A DNA stretch of 21,222 nucleotides, taken from positions 1 to 21,222 of the forward strand of contig JACDCA010000745.1 of the NCBI GenBank assembly GCA_013694635.1, written 5' to 3'. The translations under genes were made by a program, and so were the position numbers. Positions 1 through 7,882 of this stretch are shown here, one piece after another. This stretch comes from Acidobacteriota bacterium (lineage in GTDB: Bacteria > Acidobacteriota > Vicinamibacteria > Vicinamibacterales > 2-12-FULL-66-21). Each line of letters starts with the position of its first letter. Position 1 is the first letter of the stretch. The notes beneath the pieces are model-generated. The model searched no databases and had not been told where the DNA came from. It worked only from the letters and a program-made list of their open reading frames with translations.

Positions 1-958
1 GGAACGAATAACAGCCGGGGGCGACGATGAGGCGCCCGGTCTTCGTGAAAAACAGATCGCTCGGCGACAGGATGCCCGCGCCGCGGAACTGGATCACCCG
101 GCGCTTGTCTCCGTCGGCGTCGTAGACGTAAGTATGCGGCAAGGCGAGTGAGATCCACAGGCTGCCGGCGGCGTCCACCGCAGCTGTCCGGACTGTCGAC
201 GGCACGAGCGGGAATACCCCCGCCCTGGTTTTTCGCCGGGGCCACGTGGTCGGCATCGCGCGGAGGTGTGGGTCGATCTCGAGACCTTCGATGTGACGCT
301 CGAAGAGGAGTGTTCCCTCAGCGTCGTACTTTCGGAACGCCGGGACCCCCGCGATGAAGATGTAGTAGAAGCCGCCGCCCGGGATTGCCAGCGGCAGCCC
401 GCCGTTGAGCGCCAGGTGCAGGTCGTGGTCTCCCTCGTGGCCGGTGTTCCGCAGATTACCGAACGTCCGAAGCGTGCGGCCGTCCGCGGCATATTCGGTG
501 ATGAGCGCGCCGGTGACGTCCGGCTGGCTGACGAGAATCGTCCGGCTGGTGTAATCCACGGACCCGACGCCGCTCAGTACCAGGTCGCCGAGCGTGACTC
601 GGGGGACTGACTTCACCGGCAGCCAGAAGCCTCCGAGGCTGGCGCCGAGATACGAAAAAATCTGAATGCGCTCCTGACCGCCAGGCGCATCCGCGACGAT
701 GAAGCTGCCGTCCGGGTGGGACGCGAAGGCGATCGGGCTCAGGATCCTGCCGGGCTCGACCCCGATCTGCAGGAGCTTTCTCGCGCCCCCCGCGCCATTC
801 TGCGCCACGCGATAGACCGCGTGCCCGCGCCTGTCGAAAACCAGGTAGTCATCATCAGGCGTGATGTGACAGGCGGCGATTTCTTCAAAGGAACCAGCGA
901 CGTGAGCGGGGAGCGCGCCTGTGGCGCGCAGTGTCTCACGCAAGGCTGAAGGAGGCAT
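1..958 (-). CDS. NHL/six-bladed beta-propeller-like protein, 3' end cut by window edge
   Basis: The minus-strand frame from the ATG at 958 is open to the left edge (319 codons, no stop). The protein has repeated blade-like units such as YLVFDRRGHAVYRV, GSFIVADAPGGQERIQIF, KYDAEGTLLFERHIEGLEI and GSLWISLALPHTYVYDADG, alternating beta strands with turn-rich D/G segments as in NHL or SMP-30-type propellers. The last visible residues (RLIVAPGCYSF) suggest the true C-terminus is near. No catalytic residues are recognisable; the role is unknown, perhaps ligand binding outside the cell. The start is uncertain. The frame continues upstream to an ATG at 1009, adding MLKPLVLSAFSLTSAFS, which resembles a signal peptide but is encoded by the GGCTGAA-type repeat. 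No Shine-Dalgarno sequence is seen before either ATG. It lies downstream of the E1 gene on the same strand. Confidence 0.75.
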   Translation of the reverse strand, partial: MPPSALRETLRATGALPAHVAGSFEEIAACHITPDDDYLVFDRRGHAVYRVAQNGAGGARKLLQIGVEPGRILSPIAFASHPDGSFIVADAPGGQERIQIFSYLGASLGGFWLPVKSVPRVTLGDLVLSGVGSVDYTSRTILVSQPDVTGALITEYAADGRTLRTFGNLRNTGHEGDHDLHLALNGGLPLAIPGGGFYYIFIAGVPAFRKYDAEGTLLFERHIEGLEIDPHLRAMPTTWPRRKTRAGVFPLVPSTVRTAAVDAAGSLWISLALPHTYVYDADGDKRRVIQFRGAGILSPSDLFFTKTGRLIVAPGCYSF

Positions 959-1040
959 GCTGAAGGCTGAAGTAAGGCTGAAGGCTGACAGAACCAAGGG
1001 CTTCAGCATGACTTCAGCATTCAACCTTCAGCCGTCAGCA
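944..1040. repeat. Intergenic GGCTGAA heptamer repeat with inverted copies
   Basis: Exact GGCTGAA copies lie at 944-950, 965-971 and 976-982, with near copies at 957-963 (ATGCTGAA context) and 983-989 (GGCTGAC). Inverted copies lie at 1002-1008 (TTCAGCA), 1013-1019 (TTCAGCA), 1027-1033 (TTCAGCC) and 1034-1040 (GTCAGCA). The two halves are separated by about 12 nt, so either strand can fold into an imperfect stem of roughly 27-30 bp. The element fills the spacer between the E1 stop codon and the propeller gene and spills into the first codons of the latter. It could act as an mRNA hairpin, a processing site or a weak terminator, but no U-tract is seen. Confidence 0.8.
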
Positions 1041-1049
1041 TTGCAAGTG

Positions 1050-3164
<2,115 letters not shown>

Positions 3165-3167
3165 GCG

Positions 3168-3189
3168 TACGGAATCCTCGATACGGAAT
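3168..3189. repeat. Direct repeat TACGGAAT in the E1 leader
   Basis: TACGGAAT occurs at 3168-3175 and again at 3182-3189, separated by 6 nt. It lies between the minus-strand -10 box (3212-3217) and the E1 start codon (3164). Its placement would suit a regulator-binding site, but there is no direct support and chance is possible. Confidence 0.35.
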
Positions 3190-3211
3190 TGCGCGTTGAG
3201 CGGAACGCCCC

Positions 3212-3217
3212 ATTATA
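3212..3217 (-). promoter_or_regulatory. -10 box TATAAT for the E1 gene
   Basis: The minus strand reads TATAAT, a perfect -10 hexamer, predicting a transcript start near 3205 and a leader of about 40 nt before the E1 ATG at 3164. No convincing -35 hexamer is seen at 16-18 nt. It stands back to back with the plus-strand -10 box at 3227-3232. Confidence 0.5.
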
Positions 3218-3223
3218 CCGCGG

Positions 3224-3232
3224 TGCTATAAT
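3224..3232 (+). promoter_or_regulatory. Extended -10 promoter (TGC-TATAAT) for the cupin gene
   Basis: TGCTATAAT combines the TGn extension (3224-3226) with a perfect -10 hexamer (3227-3232). Extended -10 promoters can work without a strong -35, and none is visible here. A start near 3239 gives a leader of about 20 nt, with GGGAGA at about 3249-3254 before the GTG start codon at 3260. Confidence 0.6.
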
Positions 3233-3259
3233 CGCCAGCTTTCTGATCGGGAGAATCGC

Positions 3260-3622
3260 GTGACGCACACGGTGAAACTGCATCGCTGGGACGAGATCGA
3301 GCTCGACAAAGTGACGGAGATGATCTCCCGCAAGGTGGTGACCGGGGAGCGCGAGATGCTCGCCCAGATCTACCTGAAGAAAGGGGCCCTGGTCCCGATG
3401 CACTCACATGAGAGCGAGCAGATGACGTACGTGCTGCAGGGAGCGCTGAAGTTCCTGATCGGCGGTGAGGAGATCACCGTCCGCGAAGGAGAGGTGCTGC
3501 ACATCCCGTCGCGGGTCGAGCATCAGGCCGAAGCCCTCGACGACACCTTCGAGCTCGATCTCTTCAGTCCGATCCGTCAGGACTGGCTCGATGGCACCGA
3601 TGCGTACTTCCACCGCAAGTAG
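3260..3622 (+). CDS. Small single-domain cupin protein
   Basis: This 120-residue protein is one cupin barrel. Motif 1 is PMHSHESEQMTYVLQG (46-61), with H48 and H50 as metal ligands and E53 or Q54 in the third-ligand region. Motif 2 is REGEVLHIPSRVEHQA (75-90), with G77, P83 and the last metal ligand H88. Small cupins of this type include sugar-metabolism, dioxygenase-like and sensor proteins, so the substrate cannot be named. It may bind a metal in the cytoplasm, since no signal peptide is present. The start codon is GTG at 3260, with a GGGAGA ribosome binding site just upstream. The gene is divergent from the E1 gene and convergent with the rhomboid gene, so it appears monocistronic. Confidence 0.9.
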   Translation: MTHTVKLHRWDEIELDKVTEMISRKVVTGEREMLAQIYLKKGALVPMHSHESEQMTYVLQGALKFLIGGEEITVREGEVLHIPSRVEHQAEALDDTFELDLFSPIRQDWLDGTDAYFHRK

Positions 3623-3624
3623 TG

Positions 3625-3686
3625 CCCACAGGAGATCAAGAGATTTAATAGCTCCTGATCTCCTGATCTCCTGTAATCCCCACAGG
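3625..3686. repeat. CTCCTGAT octamer repeat and hairpin between convergent genes
   Basis: The word CTCCTGAT occurs in tandem from 3652 to 3673 (two full copies plus CTCCTG). An inverted copy, CAGGAGATCAAGAG, lies at 3629-3642, separated by AT-rich DNA. The left arm pairs with 3660-3673 over 14 bp with one mismatch, or alternatively with 3652-3665. The block is flanked by an 8-bp direct repeat CCCACAGG (3625-3632 and 3679-3686). It lies between the convergent stops of the cupin and rhomboid genes, where it could serve as a bidirectional terminator, although neither side has a clear U-run. The flanking direct repeat looks like a target-site duplication but may be chance. Confidence 0.75.
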
Positions 3687-3689
3687 CGC

Positions 3690-4421
3690 TCAATGGATAT
3701 TCCGATCCCAATCGGAGCGCCCGCCCGAGTAGACGTCGAACTTGCGGCGCAGGCGATTCATTTTCCATTTCAGGTACCTGTATTTGAACTCCGCGGTGAG
3801 GCCGCCGCCGCGACTCTTCAAATACAGGTAGCCGAACAGGAGCCCTCCGAGGTGCGCGGAGTTCGACACGCCGCCTCCCGAAAACCAGAACGCCAGCGCG
3901 CCGATGATCATCACGAAATACTTCGCCGGCACCGGGAAGACCAGAAACATCAGAATCGGCCGGTGAGGAAAGTAGATCGCGAATGCCATCAACAGCCCGT
4001 ACAGAGCCCCCGAGGCTCCGACGGTGACCGCCCTGTACGTCTCGGCTAAAGGCGCGAAGGGAAGCAGTGAGGCCAACACGACGGTGACTCCAGCCCCGAT
4101 GCCCGTGATGGCGTAGAAACGCGCGAAGAACCTGGTGCCCCACGTACGCTCGAGCTCCACGCCGAACATCCATACGCCAAGCATGTTGAAGAGGATGTGC
4201 GACACGCCTGCGTGCATGAACATGTACGTCGCCACCTGCCAGAGCCAACCGCGTGTCAGCACCAGCTCCGGTACGACGCCCAAGTACTTGAGAATCGGTT
4301 CGTACAGCTGCGAAAGGACGAAGAACCCGATATTGGCGAGGATGATCGCCTTGACCGCCGGCGTGACAGGCCCCGGGCCGAACGAATAATTCACAGTGGT
4401 GGCGGGGCCGTAGCGGCGCAT
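3690..4421 (-). CDS. Rhomboid-family intramembrane serine protease
   Basis: This is a 243-residue multi-spanning membrane protein. Rhomboid features are present in order: HAGVSHILFNMLGVWMFG (70-87) with the oxyanion-hole type H75/N79, ER-x-WG at 91-95, the catalytic serine in GASGALYG (S137), and the catalytic histidine in SNSAHLGGLLFGY (H190). About six transmembrane segments are expected. The C-terminal 40 residues are basic and cytosolic-looking (KYRYLKWKMNRLRRKFD), an extension common in bacterial rhomboids. The enzyme would cleave membrane proteins within or near the bilayer; its substrate is unknown. The start lies 20 nt after the stop of the MFS gene, so it is probably the last gene of the murJ-MFS-rhomboid operon. 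The ATG has no clear Shine-Dalgarno sequence. Confidence 0.93.
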   Translation of the reverse strand: MRRYGPATTVNYSFGPGPVTPAVKAIILANIGFFVLSQLYEPILKYLGVVPELVLTRGWLWQVATYMFMHAGVSHILFNMLGVWMFGVELERTWGTRFFARFYAITGIGAGVTVVLASLLPFAPLAETYRAVTVGASGALYGLLMAFAIYFPHRPILMFLVFPVPAKYFVMIIGALAFWFSGGGVSNSAHLGGLLFGYLYLKSRGGGLTAEFKYRYLKWKMNRLRRKFDVYSGGRSDWDRNIH

Positions 4422-4441
4422 GTCGGGAGGTGGAAAAGAAC

Positions 4442-5620
4442 CTATCGTACCACAGCGATTTCACGCGGGAGGCGCGTCCGGCCCGGCAGCGGCAGTGCAC
4501 AGGCGGCCGCGAGCAACGGGATGAACGCGAGGCCGATAAGGGTCCGCTCGATGCCCACGCGGTCGGCGATGTAGCCCGTCAGCGGAACCGTAAGACCACC
4601 GGTTCCCCACGCAAAGCCCATCATCAATGACGACACGGTCGCCGCGCTCACTGGGGCCAGCGCCTGACCGAAGATCACGTTGACCGGCAGCGTTGACTGC
4701 AGAAAGAATCCGCCGATCGCAAGAACGGTCACAAACGCCATGCCGTGTAGAAACGGAGCGGCAATCAGGAACGGTGTGGAAAGGACGAGCGACCACGCAA
4801 TCACCCGCTTGGGGCCGAACCGGTCGGCGGCGGGGCCGCCGAAGAATCCCCCGACGCCGCCCGCAAAAAGGTAAGCCGCCACTGAGGCGCCGGCCGCCCC
4901 CACCGTCAACCCGCGTCGCGTCAGCATCACGGGCACAAAGGTCGCGAACGCGATCGCCGTCATCGTCCTGAACACGACGATGAGGTAGAGCAGACCGAGA
5001 GGCTTGACGTAAGGGCGCAGAGTCCGTAGTCCGCCCTTGTTTTCCTGATGGATCTCGATCGGCGGTACACGGGACAGGAAAAAGACGACCCCCAGCAGCC
5101 CCGGCAGCGCGAGAAGCGGCGTCCAGGCGAGGCCGAACCGCTGGGCAAACGGCGCGAACATCAAGGGTCCCAATGCAAAACCCAGCGTGCCCCCGGTGAT
5201 GTACACCGACATCGCGAATCCCGGACGATCGCCTCCCAGCTTGTGAGCCAGGGCCGCGCCCGGCGGGTGGAACGCTGCGCCGCCGAGCCCTCCGACGATC
5301 AGGATCGCAGCAAGCATCGGCGCCGATGTCGACAGCCCAACGAGGCTCAGGACCGTAACCGCGACAACTGGTCCGACCGTCACCAGCAGGCGCGGCCGCC
5401 AGCGGTCCGCCAGGTGTCCGAACCCGACCTGGGCGACCGACGCCGCAAGCTGAAAGAGCATCGTCAGCGTTCCGGCGGCGGCGAGACTGAGATCGAGACG
5501 CGGGATGAGCAGCGGGAGGAGCGGCGCGAGGATGTTGCCGTAGCCGTCCACCATCATGTGAGCGGACGCCATGAGCAGAACAGTCGGATGGAGTCCCGGG
5601 CGCTTGTTCGCGGCAGGCAT
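4442..5620 (-). CDS. MFS transporter, fosmidomycin-resistance (Fsr)-like
   Basis: The product has 392 residues and about 12 hydrophobic segments, the normal size for an MFS transporter. The loop 2-3 motif is visible as GHLADRWRPR (68-77), and a motif C-like segment occurs as SVYITGGTLGFALGP (138-152). The GGLGGAAFHPPG segment (110-121) resembles the G-x-A-x-FHP-x-G signature of the Fsr subfamily, which exports fosmidomycin and related compounds in proton antiport. The real substrate here is not known. Its ATG directly follows the TAG stop of murJ (TAGATG), so translation is likely coupled to murJ. Confidence 0.88.
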   Translation of the reverse strand: MPAANKRPGLHPTVLLMASAHMMVDGYGNILAPLLPLLIPRLDLSLAAAGTLTMLFQLAASVAQVGFGHLADRWRPRLLVTVGPVVAVTVLSLVGLSTSAPMLAAILIVGGLGGAAFHPPGAALAHKLGGDRPGFAMSVYITGGTLGFALGPLMFAPFAQRFGLAWTPLLALPGLLGVVFFLSRVPPIEIHQENKGGLRTLRPYVKPLGLLYLIVVFRTMTAIAFATFVPVMLTRRGLTVGAAGASVAAYLFAGGVGGFFGGPAADRFGPKRVIAWSLVLSTPFLIAAPFLHGMAFVTVLAIGGFFLQSTLPVNVIFGQALAPVSAATVSSLMMGFAWGTGGLTVPLTGYIADRVGIERTLIGLAFIPLLAAACALPLPGRTRLPREIAVVR

Positions 5621-7204
5621 CTAGCGCGCGAACCGCCGAAGCACGCGCGCCGTCGCGTCGTTGAATTCCTGGATGCGAAGCACCCGCGCCGACAGGGCAA
5701 GCGCGAGAGTGCCGACGCCAATAGACCCGGCGACGCGCATCACTTTCGCCACTTCACCTCCGGCAGGCGTCATCCCCGTGATCCACCGCAGTGTGACGTG
5801 CGCCGCGACGCCCATCACAGCGGATGCGACTAGCACTTTGAACAGGGCTACGGCCACGCGCCGTCCGTCGAGTCCGCCAAGCCGCCCTCTCAGGAGCCAG
5901 AGCAGGACGCCCGCGTTGAACATCGCCGCAAACGCCGTGCCCAGGGCCAGGCCCCGGTAACCCATCACTCGAATCAGCCACAGGTTGATGCCGAGATTCA
6001 CCGCGATCGACACCACGCTGACGATGACGGGCGTCCGGCTGTCGCGCAGTGAATAGAAGGTGGGTGACGCGATCTTCACCGCCGAATAGCCCAGCAGCCC
6101 TGGGGCATAGAACATGAGCGCGGCCGCCGTCGCAGCGGTATCGCCGGCGTGAAACATCTCGCGCTCGTAGATCAACGCGACGATCGGATGGGCCAGCACC
6201 ATGAGGCCGACGGTCGCAGGCACGTTCAGCATCAGCATCAGGCGCAGGCCGCGCGACACCGTCTCCCGGATGGCGCGCAGATCCTGTGTGACCGCCTGGC
6301 GGGAGATGTCAGGCAGCGACGCCGTTGCGATCGAGACGCCAAACACACCGATCGGCAGGTACATGAGCCTGAAGGCGTACTGCAGCCACGACACGGCCCC
6401 CTGCTCCTGGCTGGTCGCGAGGTGGGTGTTCACGAATACATTGATCTGCACCGCCGCGAGACCGACGGTCGCCGGCGCCATGAGTCGCAGGATCTCGCGG
6501 ACCGCGGGATCGCGAAAGTCCACGATCGGCTGATAGCGGAAGCCCTCCTTTCGCAGGACTGGCCACTGCAGCAGGATTTGTCCAACGCCGCCGAGCAGCG
6601 TCCCGATGGCGATGCCGGCGATCGGGTCCAGGCCGAAACGCGGCATGACCGGCGCAATCAGGAGGGCGCTCAGGATTGACGCGACATTGAACATTGCGGG
6701 GGAGAGTGAGGGGATGAAGAAGCGGCGAAGCGAGTTGAGCATGCCCATCATCGCGGTCGCAATCGCGAGCGTGCTCAGGAACGGCAGCATGATCCGCGTC
6801 AGCTGGGTGGTCAGCGCCAGCTTGCCGGGGACCGCGGCGAACTCGGCGTCCACGAACGCGCTCGTGATCTGAGGCGCGAAGACGATGCCGGCGACGACAA
6901 GGACCCCGGTCACGATCAGCAGCGCGTTCATCACGAGGCTGCCGAGCCGCCACGCCGCGTCGCGCCCCTTCTCCGTCAACGTGCGGGTGAATGTCGGGAC
7001 GAACGCCGCCGTCATCGCCCCTTCCGCGAAGAGATCGCGCAGCAGGTTCGGGACGCGGAACGCCACGTTGAAGGCGTCCATCTGCGGGCTCGCGCTGGCG
7101 CCGAACACCGCCGCGAGCACGGTCTCCCGTACGAGCCCCAGCACGCGGCTCGTCATGGTCGCGGCGCCGATGAGTCCCGCGGATCTCGCGAGCTTCGAGC
7201 TCAT
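5621..7204 (-). CDS. murJ: Lipid II flippase MurJ (MviN family)
   Basis: The protein has 527 residues and about 14 transmembrane segments, matching MurJ (usually about 510-530). The N-terminal region is typical: TSRVLGLVRE (18-27) with R20 and R26 matching the essential cavity arginines, MDAFNVAFRVPNLLRDLFAEGA (42-63), and later AFRLMYLPIGVFGVSIATASLPDISR. MurJ moves the peptidoglycan precursor lipid II across the inner membrane. It is first in an operon with the MFS and rhomboid genes. The spacer upstream has no strong consensus promoter; a TTGTAAAG direct repeat sits just before the start. No obvious Shine-Dalgarno sequence is seen. Confidence 0.95.
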   Translation of the reverse strand: MSSKLARSAGLIGAATMTSRVLGLVRETVLAAVFGASASPQMDAFNVAFRVPNLLRDLFAEGAMTAAFVPTFTRTLTEKGRDAAWRLGSLVMNALLIVTGVLVVAGIVFAPQITSAFVDAEFAAVPGKLALTTQLTRIMLPFLSTLAIATAMMGMLNSLRRFFIPSLSPAMFNVASILSALLIAPVMPRFGLDPIAGIAIGTLLGGVGQILLQWPVLRKEGFRYQPIVDFRDPAVREILRLMAPATVGLAAVQINVFVNTHLATSQEQGAVSWLQYAFRLMYLPIGVFGVSIATASLPDISRQAVTQDLRAIRETVSRGLRLMLMLNVPATVGLMVLAHPIVALIYEREMFHAGDTAATAAALMFYAPGLLGYSAVKIASPTFYSLRDSRTPVIVSVVSIAVNLGINLWLIRVMGYRGLALGTAFAAMFNAGVLLWLLRGRLGGLDGRRVAVALFKVLVASAVMGVAAHVTLRWITGMTPAGGEVAKVMRVAGSIGVGTLALALSARVLRIQEFNDATARVLRRFAR

Positions 7205-7417
7205 CGCGAGACTTTACAACCTTTACAAGAACGCACAGGGAACGGTGTGCGTCCGTTTTCGAAGCAGTCGGACAGTGAGTGTCGCGGAAGCGGGACGCGC
7301 GGACACAAAGAAGGCTCCTGCCTTGCGACAGGAGCCTGATGGAGGATGGATGAGAGGCTGTGCGTGCCTTTCAATTTGATTAGACGAAGACCCCTCGACA
7401 AAGGTTTGCCGTTTTTT
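7205..7417. other. 213-nt spacer between yqeY and murJ
   Basis: This gap must hold the end of the yqeY operon and the murJ promoter. I see the terminator hairpin (7312-7337), a direct repeat CTTTACAA (7212-7219 and 7221-7228) directly upstream of murJ, and two adjacent GATGGA-type heptamers (7338-7351). I find no tRNA, no small ORF with coding character, and no strong -35/-10 pair for murJ on the minus strand. Confidence 0.5.
7312..7337 (-). terminator. Intrinsic terminator of the glycan operon
   Basis: The minus strand reads AGGCTCCTG, an 8-nt loop, then CAGGAGCCT: a perfect 9-bp GC-rich stem. It is followed by TCTTTGTGT, a moderately T-rich tail. It lies about 80 nt after the yqeY stop and so would end the long operon that starts near 15542. 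The plus-strand reading has no T-tract, so the direction is clear. Confidence 0.65.
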
Positions 7418-7870
7418 TCAGCCGCCGGCCAGCTTGCGTTTCACGAGCTCGCTGAGCGCTTTCCCGTCAACCGTCTGTCCTGCGACCTTTGCCATGGCCG
7501 CTTTCATCACGCGCCCCATATCTTTTGGTGACGTCGCGCCCGTCTCAGTGATGGCTTGCGTGACGAGCCGGTCGAGTTCAGCAGGATCCACCGGCGGCGG
7601 AAGGTACGCCTCGAGCACCGCAAGCTCGGCCTCTTCCTTACTCGCGAGGTCCTCGCGCCGGCCGGCGCGGAACTGTTCGATCGAATCTCGCCGCTGCTTG
7701 ATGAGCGCCGCAATCACCTGCAGCGATTCCGCATCGTCGAGCCCACGGCCGCGCTCCACCTCGCGGTTCATCAGCGCGGCTTTCGCCATCCTCAACGTCC
7801 CGAGGCGGAGGGCGTCCCTCGCGCGCATCGCCGTGGTCAGGTCCGCTGAAATCCTGTCAATGAAAGCCAT
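7418..7870 (-). CDS. yqeY: GatB/YqeY domain protein
   Basis: The product has 150 residues, the normal length for free-standing YqeY. The family features are present: an N-terminal helical domain (DRISADLTTAMRARDALRLGTLRMAKAAL), the EEAELAVLEAYLPP segment (about 79-92) and the C-terminal GATSPKDMGRVMKAAMAKVAGQTVDGKALSELVK region, which matches the tRNA-binding tail domain of GatB. It is cytosolic and may bind tRNA or influence amidotransferase function; its exact role is not established in the family. It starts 12 nt after the stop of the membrane protein gene, so it appears to be the last gene of the operon, an odd companion for glycan genes. A terminator follows. Confidence 0.93.
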   Translation of the reverse strand: MAFIDRISADLTTAMRARDALRLGTLRMAKAALMNREVERGRGLDDAESLQVIAALIKQRRDSIEQFRAGRREDLASKEEAELAVLEAYLPPPVDPAELDRLVTQAITETGATSPKDMGRVMKAAMAKVAGQTVDGKALSELVKRKLAGG

Positions 7871-7882
7871 GCCAGCCTGCCT

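Noticed and set aside
3577..4500. A 307-codon minus-strand frame over the rhomboid gene
   Set aside because: It is an out-of-frame shadow; the correct frame contains the complete rhomboid catalytic motifs.
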